From Musa acuminata AAA Group (lineage: Eukaryota > Streptophyta > Magnoliopsida > Zingiberales > Musaceae): a stretch of 64,000 nucleotides of DNA. A program made the position numbers and the translations under genes. The notes beneath the pieces were generated by a model. It ran no database searches. It was given only the letters and a program-made list of their open reading frames with translations, and was not told where the DNA came from. The stretch covers positions 28,083,501-28,147,500 of the forward strand of contig NC_088348.1 of assembly GCF_036884655.1 (NCBI RefSeq). The letters are read 5' to 3'. Below are positions 1-14,300 of the stretch, piece after piece; positions within the stretch are counted from its first letter, which is position 1, and the number at the start of each line of letters is the position of its first letter.

Positions 1-626
1 CATCAGGAAGCCTGCCGTTTTGTAATGATGGATCATACGGCACAACTATGCCTTCGAATTGTCCTTTGGCTAGAAGGTCTTGCCTCAGAATCTCTTGATT
101 TAGCAAAGAAGGTGTGCTATTTTATGTGCATTAATGTGAAGGTTTAAGGCTATTTTATGCTGAATGAGATAGTTTTTTTTTATGGTAAATAGCACTGCTA
201 GCTGTGAGGAATTGAACTTGAATATTCAATCTTTGGAGAAGTGATGGTATTTAAAAGGCCGAGTTAGCATCGAGATAAAGTTACCTGTATATAGTATTTA
301 TTAGTTATTAGGACTGTCCTATATAATCAAATGACTTGGTAGGACTTTGATTCTATGGTTCCACCTTAATTACCCAGCTTGTACTCTCTTTTATATCAAA
401 AATGTAAAATGTGCAGGTTTAATATAATCATTGGTTGTTTTTCCATCACTGGTTTCAGAGATCTTTGATCCAGGGTTGTGAACTCAGTTTGTACCAACAT
501 TTAGCTGGGTGTTGGACCAGTACAGTATGTGTGGGTGCAGACCAAAAATTCTACGTGTTCTATATGTGGCTGTTGGATTTGCGGGGGAGTGAAAAAGAAA
601 CACAGAGGGGGGTGATATATATATAC

Positions 627-679
<53 letters not shown>

Positions 680-2228
680 TACATACATACATACATACAC
701 CTAGTCCTATTGTTCTTTTCACTTGGAGTCTTAGAATTAAACTTCTTCCTCTTCATCGTTACCTTTCTTGCTAATTGCAGAGGAAAGAATGACCACCTTT
801 CAGACCTTTCAAAGATTCAATGTTTTGAACCTCTGAAACTTAAATTTGTGTGTCTTAAATAGTGGATCTCGTTCTAACTTCAAGAATAAAAAGAAAGAAC
901 CCATAATAAGGGCATATTCCTAGACAAGTACATTTGGTTGGTACCCTCAATATGCCACAATTATTTAATTGCTTGTTACAAATAGTAAATCAATTGAAGC
1001 CATACATTTTGGTGGTGGTGTTTTTCCGTCACAACCTTGAGTTCATCTTTTAACTTTTTTGTTCATCTGCTCTTAATACTGTAATAAAGGACCGCGTACT
1101 GCCTAAAATCCATCTAGTGTTAAAACTGAAATAAGGGATCATATACTGCCTAAAAGTTGGTTTTCCTTTTGTCTTTGTTAATGGTTGAAGCCTAAAAGGC
1201 TAATTAAACTGTTACCAAGCACTATATTGGCATCATAAGTTTGTGATTATGTCTAACCATTCTTTACTGCTTGCTAGCGTACTATTTTGTAGATGAGAAG
1301 GTTTCCTGTTGATTCCCTATTTTTTCAACACCTTCCATGCACTGGTTAAAGCTAACTAAGGGCCCATGGGTTCTTGATAGCTGCTTTTGTTTTTAATATA
1401 CCCCAACATAACCACCAAACATTTGAAGCAAACATCATATATCTATCACTATGTTGGTTTAATCTTTATTATTGACTTATTTTTTTCTTTCAGGTGAGAG
1501 GGTCTCATGTTGGCTCCTATTTTCCAAGCTCTGGTGTTTGGCATCATACACAGAGGTATTTAAAGAAAATGAGTGGTGATCCAGCGATAGTTCAGCACAT
1601 GGATTTTGATGCCTCAACACGTGAAGTAGCTCAACCAATTTTGGATGACAAAGTACTTTAAACTTCATCTCATATTTAGCTTATGTGATCAGTGTTTTAT
1701 ATTTTACTATTTAGATGCTCTGTTATCAACATACTGTAGCTGATGCAATCTTTTTGTCGGTAATTTTCTCAATTTGCTGGACTTAAATAGTTTTGTAAAT
1801 GGCTGTGCAACATATTAGATCTCCTGTATCAGTTAACTGTCCATATTGTTTGATTTGTGCTACATTATATTTCTGTCATTGTCTTGTTATTAATTTAGTT
1901 TCTTTATTCTGATGTTTAAAATGGAATTACTTGCATGCATCTACTGTTAGAAAAGACATTATTTGAGTGGGATTTTTGTCTGAGTTCATACTTCCATCCC
2001 TCATGTTTTATTACAGTTTTGTTTTTTGCAGTTACAAATACATTTTCATCTGTATTGATAGAATTGACTCAGAGATCATCGTCTCAGATGTTGAATATGC
2101 TATTTGCACTGTTACCAACATTGTTTGGACTAAGGTTTGCAATACCGTACCGTACCGGCGTTTCGACGTTCGCTCGATGTATATATATATTATATAACTT
2201 GGTGGTGTCGCTGTAGCGACGTCGCCTC

Positions 2229-2319
<91 letters not shown>

Positions 2320-5300
2320 CCGAAATAGGCCCCTCGGCGACGTCGCCGAACGTCGCCTTTTTCTAAAATATTTATATATAAATAAATTATATATATATAT
2401 ATATAAATATAATATTATTATTATTTTTTGTTTCGCCCGATAGCGGGCGGTCCGCGTACCGGTATGCCATCGGACCGGTATGTACCGCTCGTACTGGGAG
2501 GTATCATTCGGTATTGCCTACCTTGAGTATTGGACGGTTGAGGGTCGGAAGAATTTTGCTGAAGCCAAGAATGTTTTGCCATTTACAATAATTAGCTGGA
2601 AGAAAACCATCAATATAGCTATCTGGAGAACTTATATCTTATACACCACTATTTACCTGGACAGGGTCCCACCACTTTAGATATGTGAGAGATTGCATCA
2701 CTTAGAAAAGTGATGCAGCTAAATGACATCCCTATACTGGTGCTACATGTTTCTGTTCTCTCGGATCTTGTAATATTCTCCTGGATTCTCTTCAGAAAAG
2801 CAATGCAGCTGAATGACATTTTCCTATAGCTGTGCTATATGTTTTAGTTCTCTCTGAACCTATATTATTCTCCCACTACATCTCTGATCCCATATTTTTG
2901 TTGTGGCTACATTTATTGCTATGTTAGCTTTACTATAGTTCAGGTACGAAAGACAGCGGAGTACATCTATAGACTTGAACTAATGATAAGGAATGTAGTC
3001 TGGGATTTAGGTGATACTAGTCGCAACTTAAGCAGAAGATCAAGGAGTTTTCACTTTTTAACTTGCATGTCTTGCTCTCTAGAGGCTGATTTAGGCTTTA
3101 TATGAATATTTCTAAAAAGTGAGCTTTTTTGTAGCTTAGGGATAGCAAATACAGATGCTATGTGCTTATAATGGGCCATGGAAAATTTTGGAGCGAATAA
3201 ATGTAATGTCCTCCAAAATCCCACATAAATTTTGAATATTCGTGTCATGTAGACCTTAACAAGGACATCAATGATATGATTGTACATGATTCTCATTCCC
3301 TATTATTCTTTGTAGTAAAGATTGCTTTTTAGTTGATATTTGCAACTTTCATGCCTTCTTCTATCTGTCATAAATGATTACATGAATGCTTGCTGGTAAT
3401 GTAAACAGAAGCAAGATGAATTATTGCTGGAAGATATCTGGACTTTACTTAGAGCAGGGAGATTGGAAGAGGCATGCGAATTATGTCGTTCTGCAGGGCA
3501 GGTTGGCAATGTATACTATATTTGTGAAAATTTACCCGACCATTTGCTTAAAAAGTATTTCTTTCATTTGGTTTGACTGTTCAGCCTTGGAGAGCTGCAA
3601 GTCTTTGCCCCTTTGGAGGGTTTGACCATTTCCCTTCTGTTGAAGCCATGCACAAAAATGGTAAGATGAGAACTTTGCAAGCCTTTGAATTGGAAAGTGG
3701 CATAGGTCACCAATGGCGTCTTTGGAGGTGGGCATCATATTGTGCCTCGGAGGTATGACTTCTTATTGAGTTCCTTCTTTTTTGCTGTATTTTTTGAGTT
3801 CATCTTCTTCCAATCCCGATTCAATCTTGCAAGATAAGGAAAAAATGTTATTCTTTTGATATATCTTTATTCTACTATTGCCTATTTATGTCGTTTAAAG
3901 TTTAAACCCAGTTTTAATAACCTTGATGGAGATGTCAGAGAGCTGGATTGGGAGGGCATTGTTCAATGTGTTTCATTTTTTGTTGAGCTATATAATATGA
4001 TATATTATGTAATATATAACATAATAATATAATTATTTAAATAATCTTCTACTTCATATTTGTTGAATATTTAACTTTCTAGAAAGGCATATGAAATCCA
4101 GATGTAACGAATTAAACTTTGTAAAAGAAATATTTATAAGAAGTTCTTACATTAAATATAGTGAAGAATAATTCAAAAGAGGGTGAAGCATGGTGTAGTA
4201 AAGTTGTTTCTCTATGATCTAAGTGATTAGAATTAGAGTCATAGAAACAATTTCTTGCTTGTACAGATGACACTGTTACACTTCCTGAAACCTCATAATG
4301 TCAGGGAACTTCTGCATTGGCCTACCCCTATATAATGGAGATAGAAATATTAAAGTTGATTTTTATGTATTTATTACAAAATAATTAGTAATCATATTAT
4401 ACAAAGACAACTTTATAACTAGCAGTTATATACAAGTCATACAGAAGGTGTAAAACTTATTCACCTGTAACTTTGATGATAGCAATGAACACCATTGTAC
4501 TCCAATGCTTCTTTAATCAATGTGCATCAACTGTTAGGTGATGCAAAGACAAATAAAGGATAATTTCTTTAAAGACTGCCCATGAAATTTTGTATCAATT
4601 ATGGATACCATTATTTTTCCTTTTTTTCTGACATATCTATTCTCTTAAAAGGTTAAGAAACTTTGCAACAATGGTGACTGTTATAGAGAATAGTAGCAGC
4701 ATGTTCTCTGTTTTACACTTACAATAGTTGGTATCTCTTTTGTCTTTTCATTTTATCTTTTGTCTTCTCCTTCCACATTTCTTTTTTTTTTTTCTTTTGA
4801 TACTGTCAGTTAACAAACAGTTGGCCTTCTCTGGTTGATTTTATAAATTCTAGTCGATTTGGACTAATTTCTCTTTATAAAGCTGAAAAACAATCAAATT
4901 CAAATCATAGACATACCATTGCATATTTATGTATAACAATCGGTGCATGGCAAATCAGCACAAGATGGTCTAAGTGAATACATTTTGATATTAATTTTTA
5001 ATTAAAATGGATTTTATCATTAGAAGCAAGATACATAAGGATATATTTCTAGTAAATGGAGGGTTTGAAATTGGATGAAGCAAAAAATAAGATTTTTGGT
5101 GAGTGATGGCCTTTCACCTATTGTTGACCTCAGCTGAGGTCTTAGATCTTGGTTCATATGGATAATTGCTGGTTAGATAGCAATCTGGAAGGAATATGAC
5201 ACATGAAGTGATAGCCTTTTTGGGTGTATTAAAGGAAAACCTTGTTTGTGCTATTTATATACAGGTTTGGTAAAACTAAAATAGACCTGATTAAAATCCT

Positions 5301-8300
5301 AAAGGACAATGCTTGCCTATAAAGCTTGATAAACAATTATTTTAGGGTTTTAGAAGGGTTCCCAGACTACGTTGATCCTTCACTGGTTGCAACTAACAAG
5401 GTGCAACCAGCAGAGTGGGTCCTAGAATGAGGAAAAGATCTTAAAGAGGAGGCAAGCTATATTAATTTTTTTCACTTTGTTTCTGATTATATTTCTTCTC
5501 TCTCATTCCCCCAGCCATAAATTTTAGTATTCTGTCACATCAAAGTTGATTTGATGCTTTTGCCATATATATCATGTTCAAATCTTATGATTGTTTTGAG
5601 ATAACAATCAACTGATTAAATATGAATTGCACTCCAAATGTCTCACAAAAATTTAACATATTTTAGATGATAAACTTGAACCCAATATAACTATAATATG
5701 GATTCAACTTGGACCCAACATAATAAGTTGATTTAATTTCAACCCAATCAGACTTAAAATGAACTTAATCTCAGGTCCGGATGTCACCAAAAACTAAATA
5801 AACAAAGAAGGAAAAGAAGGAAGAAATTGTATACTTTAATGGGAACATTAAACAGTGGATATTTTACAAAAGTCTATTCAAAGGCATCACTTGAAATATA
5901 GATATGAAACCATTAATTATTAAAAGTATTAAATGATGAAATATTATATAGATAAAAGATATATATTACATTATTGAGCAAGATATAGAAGTTAAGTTCC
6001 GGTCTGCATTCTGATATCTGTAGACTTTGATTGGAACTTAAATTTTCGAATGGGTCTGGTCTTGGATTGATACCTACCAAATGAGACCTTGTGTTCAGAT
6101 TGGATAAGGTTGTGTTTGATTTCAGGTCAGGTCCATATGTGGGTCTTAGTGCTATCACTACACAGGCATCTTGTGCCTCATCTCCTCACGACACAAGCAG
6201 CTTATGCATCATCTCCTCATTACACAGGCAGCTTGTGCCTTGTCTCCTCAAGTTTATGCATCTGCTGTTCTGCTATTCTTGTCTAGTATCCCTTGCTTCA
6301 AGAAAAAATGACCTAATATTATTTATCTAGGATGTATTATTGACTCAGAACTGTTATTTCTGTCACCTTGTTTTATATTGTGTTTGGTTTATGCTAACAG
6401 ATTGATGCATAAAGTTGCCTAAGATTTTCAAGCTTAATTGCTGTTCACTTACATTTGATTGATCTTCATGTTCAGAAAATTGCAGAACAGGATGGTGGAA
6501 GGTATGAGATGGCTGTCTATGCTTCACAGTCTAGTAACTTGAGACGTTTGCTGCCTATCTGTACTGACTGGGAGGTAGTATTCTGTCAGTGTGCAAGGTT
6601 TTCATGATTTGTCATTCGTATTGCATATTGTCAATATTTAATTGTTAGATATATATTTGCTCACTTATTACTTTCTGGTCATCGCTACATGTATCTCATT
6701 TCATAAGGGTGTTCACTAGAACTAGTAATTAAACAGACATTGGATCCATACTTAATTTCCTGTTGGTGGTTTAGTCAGCTTGTTGGGCAATGGCAAAATC
6801 CTGGCTTGATGTCCAAGTTGACTCTATATTAGCTCAGTTTCAACAAGCTAGACTGGAAGGCAAACAATTTGGCGAAGATATAAATGGGTCTTCCATGCAA
6901 GGATTATCTTCTACAGCAAGTTCAGAAAACTGGCCATGTCATGTGCTTGATCAGCAACCACGGGATCTTCCAGCACTTCTTCAAAAACTTCATTCAAGGT
7001 TTGAAATGTGACAATGCTCGTCATTGCATCCCGGCTTCTGCCTAATTTGTGTAAATTTGTTACTACTGCAGTGAAGTTGTACATGAAGCTGTCTCCAGAG
7101 CTTGTGAAGAACAGCATCGACAAATTGAGGTAAGGGATTCAGATTCATTTACATGATAAATCAACGAAAAAAAATTTGGCGTTTGCTTGTAAAATAATTA
7201 TAAAGGATATTTGAGTTTGTATTTGAGTCCCTGTACCAGAAATATGATGTAAAACAGCAAAGGATCCAGCTTTTATCTTGCTAACTTTCTGCAAGTATGG
7301 TTGGTCTTATGGTGCAAAAGAGGGTCCTTGTTACATTTTTCATTCTTATTTTACTGTTGTTTGGAAAAAAACATGTTCAATTATGCATACTTATGGTACT
7401 TTTACAAGGATCTACTGTGATCTCCATGTATAATTATGCATATCTAGTAATGCATACTTAATTTGATACCTTGATTTCAATTATCCATCCTTTTTGTAAC
7501 TCATAATTTCCTAGTATCAGATGCTCTTGCCTTCTTAGCACTAATGAAAGCAGCTGATTACATCATCTGTTGCAAGGTGGTAATTGTACCTTATCCTTCT
7601 GAATCGGTATACTAGTGTACCAATTGCATCAGTCTATTCCAGGATGTTAAACGATTTTTAGTTTCTTTTACTGGTGTTCTTTAGTGTTTTTGGTACCAGT
7701 ATCTTGAACCCCAATATAAAGGTAGTAGTAAGAAAAAGTACACATAGATAAGAGGTTCTTGGAGGAAAGGAAGACAGTGACATCTTGCTTATTAACAGTA
7801 TTATGGTAATGGTTCTCTGACCCTCTGGTGTTATTGCACTAGAGAAAGCCAAATGGCTGGAGGGAGTTGGTGTTAGCACTTAGCACTTAGCACTTAGCAG
7901 AACACATTGTCGGAAAATAAATAAAACTCATTGTTGTTGTTGTGTTATTTTTTCAGTTTATGCTCTGTCTCTCTAAAACATATGTCTGTAGATGAATCTC
8001 ATGCTGGGAGATATGGCACATCTTCTAGAGCTACTTTGGGCATGGATATCACCTTCAGAAGATAATCAGAATATCCTGAGGTATCGACATTTATAATTTT
8101 GATGCTTCCATATATATTTTTTTTTACTATTTTAGAGACTTCAATTGTGCTTTCTGGTAGAATTCTATTCTTAATTGGATATTGTCCACTTAGGCCTCAT
8201 GGTGATCCTGAAATGTTACGCTTTGGAGCACATGTAGTTCTTGTTCTTCGGAATTTGCTTGATGATGACATGAAGGATGCTTTCAAGGAGAAGCTTACGA

Positions 8301-11300
8301 CTGTTGGTGATCTCATACTTCACATGTAAGCCATGTTTATACTTCTTTGTATGATAGTGCAGTTTTTAAGTGTCCTGCTAGAATATGGCTATCTTTGGGG
8401 ATTTCATCAGCTGAGGAGACAAATAATTAAGTCTCCCATAATGAATTCAGTAGTTAGGCATATTTTTGAGAGGCTTGGTCAGGTCAAGTCATAAGCTACT
8501 TTGGCACTGGGGTGTAACTTTATATTCAAAAGTTTAATATCATTTTCATCTCTACTTACCAACCTAATTTCACCTAGGTTAAGACAACCTAAGTCTACCT
8601 AATTTAAATGGGTAGGTCAGCTACATGTCAAATTAAGATATACAACTCTCGTTTAATAGTTATCATTATTATTATAGGAATCATTACTATTAGCCTCTGC
8701 TTTGGTCTGTGATAGAGAAGTGGGCTTGGTGGGCAGGGAGAGCCACGTGTTTGTGGAATCTGACATTGTTATGGAGATGAGTTGACGGTTGTTTTATGCC
8801 TTGCCTTTTTCTCAATTTATTTCTTCTGTTCAAACATTACATAATGCCTTTTTCTCAATTTATTTCTTCTGTTCAAACATTACATAACGCTCATACATGA
8901 TTACAGGACTTGAACCCTTGACCTCTTAATTGCACACATTATGCCTTAACCATCAGAATATCTTCTTGGAGATGATGATATTTTCTTCACAGATATCAGA
9001 AATGGAGAGTAGTACTACCACAGCTGTAATAGTATTCTCTTTTGCTATTGTGTGTGGAGTTAAAATGCATTAGAAATGTTTTTGCTTGATATCTTGGCAC
9101 CCGGGACCGGCTGATCATTGTATGATGCTGTTTCAATATTTAAAAGATCAACCCGTATGTGTGTCATAAGACATACAAAATAGAGAGAGAGTGAGATAGT
9201 TCATTGAGGTTCACTTAATCACTGTATGACTCACTGCTTGATTTATTTAAAATCTAGGCCTATCTTCTTGTGTAAAGATATCTGAGATAGCTAGAAGGTG
9301 GAGTAGTATGGCATCAACAGCAACAGCTTCAAAAGCTAGGCCTTATCACTTCAAAGTAGCTTACTCAAGTCAAAACTGATCACTGTACAAGATCCTGCCT
9401 GATCACTTTAAAAGGTCTGCTTGATTGCCGGAGCAACAACTATAAAACGAGGCCTGATAATTAAGCATCTTGATAATGAGGCACCCAGGTCCAGGAGCAT
9501 GATCTTTATGTTGTTACATTACCAGGTAGTATGCCTACTAGCATGGTGAATGGAATTGTCTGGTCCAGATTCGGTTGATCATTGTGTTAAAATTGGTCAA
9601 TTTTGACTAATATGGTTGAAGTTGAAAGTAAAATTGTTGGTTCAAGGATTGTATGACTGCAGTATGAGGATGATGACTTCAGTTTATGGTTGAGGGTTAC
9701 TTAGGCAAGGCTTGAACAAGCGTGTAACTTGTATGGTTACCATGTGCGCTTTAGATTAAAAGAAAATTTAGGAAGACAATTATAGGGTTGTTCATATTTT
9801 ATGGATTACAACGTTTGGACCATTATATAGCATGTGCAAAACAAAGTTGAGATTACTAAGAAAAGAATGATGAGAAAAATGCATGAGGTTACTACACAAA
9901 AAAGAATTAAAAACATTTACATTTGTGATTATGAGCAATTAGTTGTTACAACTTACAATAGTGTACAAAATGAGGATATATCATTTAAGATGATACGGAC
10001 ATCGACATTTCCTATTTTTGTTGACCTCAGTGCATAGTTTTTTTATCAATGGACTATACATGGACAATATAGTAAACACAAATGGTTTACAGTCCTAAAA
10101 CTCTTGCAATCATCAATTTGTGACAGGTATGCAATGTATTTATTTTCTAAGCAACATGAGGAGTTGGTTGGAGTATATGCCTCTCAGCTTGCCCGTCACC
10201 TTTGTGTTGATCTCTTTGTCGAAATGATGGAGCTCAGACTAAACAGCAGGTAATGTTTATCTTTCATTACCTAATAGTTCAATATTTGTGATCAATATTG
10301 TCACTATTGAAGTTAGCTAAAGATTATGCTTTGATGTGTAGAGTTTGTGGATAGATCTCATGATCCTTTCTGTAATATAACACATTCATTTGTTGGATAA
10401 TAATGCCAGTGTTGCCGCATGTTACCGAACCTGAAATTTCTTGGTTGTATATATGTTGTTTATGTCCATATGTGATGCCTTCTAATTTGCTATGTTACAT
10501 ATATTTGATATGGGTTATCAGTGTAAAGAATGTTCTTTTTTTTTCCCAGATAATGAGGATGATGCTCTATTAGGGTCAAAGGTGAGTGCTGATTCTTGAG
10601 TCCTTAAAGTTGGAAATGAATGTGTTGTCCATAAAAGAGGGCAGTCAAGTGCTCAAGGCTCTTGTGACTGCAGAGTTTAGGGAGATTATATATGTGACCT
10701 TGCATGCCTGCAGAGTCTTTCTGCTGTTCAAAGTTTGGGCGACAAGTTGACAACATTGCTTCACTAGGGCCTCAGCTTTTGTTGTCTGTTGAAAATGTGA
10801 AAATTGTTTTAAACTCCTACAAAACATTCTAATAACATGTCTGGACAGACTTGAAGAAAGAGGATAATGCATTGGTTTATATAAAACACATTTACATTGC
10901 TGTACTCGAGGATTAAATTTTTTGGCGGCCTATGAAGCCATGCCAGTGATATACTCATGGTTTGCCTTACCGGTCTGTATTGGTGATTGACCAGTTATCG
11001 CTACGGTACATACTGAGCTGTACCAAGTCATACCGAGCATACCATCACATGGTACATGGTGGCATATCAATGTACTGCCTGTATCAGTCTCCTATCGGAT
11101 TGGTACGTACTTTCCGTACTGAGTAGTACATCATACTGACAAACCTTGGATATAACTACCTTTTTTGTCTATATTACAGCGATATATGTATGTTGGGTTG
11201 TGCCATCTCTGTGACCCTTACATATTTCCTAAGTCCATCATTGAGGATCTGAATCTACCATTCAATATATTGAATATGTGCTTATCTAGTATGGACCTCA

Positions 11301-14300
11301 AGAAGTTTTGCATTATTCTTAAGGTCATTTGTTATCTTTTCTTGTCCTTTGTTTTCTAAGATACAGTTGCTGACAATTTTTCTGCTTTCGTGATGGTAGT
11401 ATGCATGTTAAATACAAGCTCTTCCTTTTGGGTATGGAGTATCTACCTTTCTCTTCAGAAGATGACTCTAAGGCATGTTTTGAAGACATCCTAGAAAGGT
11501 TAGTCTACCAAAAACACATGTGTACAAAGAAGTTATTTTCTGTTAGAGAAACAAGCATAGCAACAAAATTTTTCATGCACAAATAACCTAGCAGGGTGCT
11601 CTTGAGATCACGGGAAACGAAACCTAGCAAGCCTGTTGGAAAATTGTCTGATGTTGCGGAAGAGCATCGTTTGCAATCTCTTCAGAAAGCTATGGTTATT
11701 CAGTGGCTCTGTTTCACACCACCTTCTACTATAAGGGATGTTGAGGTTATCAGTGCAAAGCTTCTTATGAGGGCATTGATGCATAGGTAATTTATTTATG
11801 ATAATTAACTGCTCGCTTATGTTTTATTTTGTGCAATATAACGGATGACATGCTTCTTGAAATAACATGTCTGATTTTGACTTTGATTTCTTCTGCTTCA
11901 GCAACACACTATTCAGGGAGTTTGCTCTGATATCTATGTGGAGAGTTCCTAAAATGCCAATTGGAGCTCATATGTTGCTCAGTTTCTTGGCGGAACCATT
12001 AAAACAGCCTAATTTTGATGAAGACGACGCCAGTGAGGATCTGCATGAGTTTGAAGACTGGGTATGCTTGTTTTTCTCTTTTCTTCTTCAAATTACCTTG
12101 ACAGTGTTTAGTGCAACAATGGGATGCCAATAAGATTCAATTTTACTTCATTTGCTTTTGTTGTTTCATGATGATCAGCGTGAGTATTACGCATGCGATG
12201 CAACATATCGGAATTGGCTCAAGTTTGAGCTTGAGAATGCAGCTATTGCACCTGCTGAACTATCTTCAGAAGAAAAGGATAGAGCTGCTGCCACAGCTTT
12301 AGAAACACTAGATTCTTCTCTGTCACTATTGCTGAGTAAGTTCAATTTTAAAGTTGAGTATGCTGGCTGGCTATTTGTACGTTTGTTTCTCTTCATGAAA
12401 TGGATAGCTGCCTTTCGTCTTTACCTTAGTGTAAACCTGTTGTCGTCATTATTTCCAGTTCTATTTTCTGTAATCTAATTGAAAGTTTTGAAGTACTTTG
12501 TACAAGTCCACAAACTGGAAACTTTCCTATGGAAAAAAAAAGAAAACTTGTGGAATACAGATCCTATTTAGTTCTGATTTTTTTCTTCAGGCCTACCTTG
12601 CATATCTTTAATGTGGCTAATAAGGACACTAAGATGATAAGATCTTCTCTGGGTAGAAATGATTCTGCCCGGGTAGGCTGTTGTTTGGTGAGCTAGTCTT
12701 TGTTTCTAATGCAAGGATCAGGGTGGGGTAAGAGTAATCAACTTAATATTGTCCACTTCAGCAAATGATGGTGGCTTTTGGAATTTTTCTTATGTTCAAT
12801 CTGGCTAGACCTTTTGAGTTATGAATATTCTTAAAAGGATTCTTTGTGTAATTCAAGAAAGATGGAACAAGTTTGCCACAGTTTGCGGAGGAATTCTAAC
12901 ATTTAAGCAGGGATTGAGCGTATAATTATTATTCCAGATGAAATTATCATATTCCAAATGTTTAAAAATGATGACCGAACTATATAGTTATCATATTCTT
13001 GCACAAATATAGGCAAATTAACCACATGAACAAGCTGGTTATTTACCCAAGCCAGCTTGACATTATCAGGGGTCTTTTTAATCTCAATCTCAAACTGCTG
13101 CCAGAGCTTTGGTCTTTTATTATACTAACAAGTTTGAGTGACCCAACAAGATTGATTTGTATGCATGTCTTTGACTACCAACTTTGTAGCATGGGCAACT
13201 AACATAGGGTGACAACTCATTTAAGAGATCTTTCAGATTAAATTTTAATTGTGACCAACTGCAAGTCAATAATGAGGTTATAATAATGAGTTGATTACAG
13301 AATTTTGACTAGGATACCAGGACTTTGGGTAGTATCACGCAAGGGCCTATGCTGGTTCACTATGAGTTATTAAGGGTTACCATAATGTCACTCTGTTCTC
13401 TATTATGGCTTCTGTTAACCCTAGAGAAGCTATGAGTTATTATCTCCTTCCTTTTCTTCTCCTTCTATCATCTCTGCTTCGTGCGATGACTCAAGTGGCA
13501 TGACAAATGTGATGGTGATAGCAAAGAAAATGACCACCAGTAGCTCTGCATCACTGTCAGTTCTTTTTCACTCCCATCTTATGGTTATGGCTTATGACAG
13601 TCCCAGCTCCTTTCACCCTACTTCGTGGTTGACAGATCAACTCGAATTTGGTAACATGAACCAGTTCCATCATGTCCAGCTGATTTCAACTAATTCTTAC
13701 TGACAGAAAGGTGAAAAATATGCTGAAATCTGATTGACCTTGCCAATACTGGTACAGATTGGTCTTCATATTGAAATATGCTGAGAAAGGTGAACCGTGG
13801 TAGTCTCCCCTTCTCCAAACTACCTAGAGACTTCTTCACTTGCTTCCCTTCAGTGTCGACTTTTCAGACATTCGTGGAGAAGGTAGCCATGAGCCTCAGT
13901 GAAAACATCAAAGGGCATCATGATATCTGAGAACCTGAATGTTAAGCTTTTAGTCAAGTTCATAAAAGCTCAGTCTTCTAAAACCTGTTAATTTACAGCC
14001 TGGTTCTATTTAAACTGATACCTGCTTTCCTTGGATCATTTTCTTGATGGCAGAAGTTGCTACCAAAATGGTAAGAACTTCTATAACTTGATTTTAATGT
14101 TCATATGTCAGTGGCTTAAAGAAGAGAAATTTGTAACTTGCTAAGTTTAAGAATTAGATCCAAACAGAAAATGGACATGTTTGGTCCTAAGATGATTCTG
14201 TGATATGAGGAGCTGTTACAGCAGAAATGGTAGTAGATCTGCAGTCAAATGAGAATGAAGAAGGAAGTAAGAATGCGAAGTACAGGAAGAAAACTTCACA

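Noticed and set aside
435..756. Overlapping 70-90 codon ORFs on both strands
   Set aside because: Their C-terminal halves are translations of the TA/CA/CATA microsatellite inside a NUP107 intron.
8888..8975. Functional tRNA gene
   Set aside because: Only A- and B-box-like segments are present; acceptor stem and anticodon arm do not pair.
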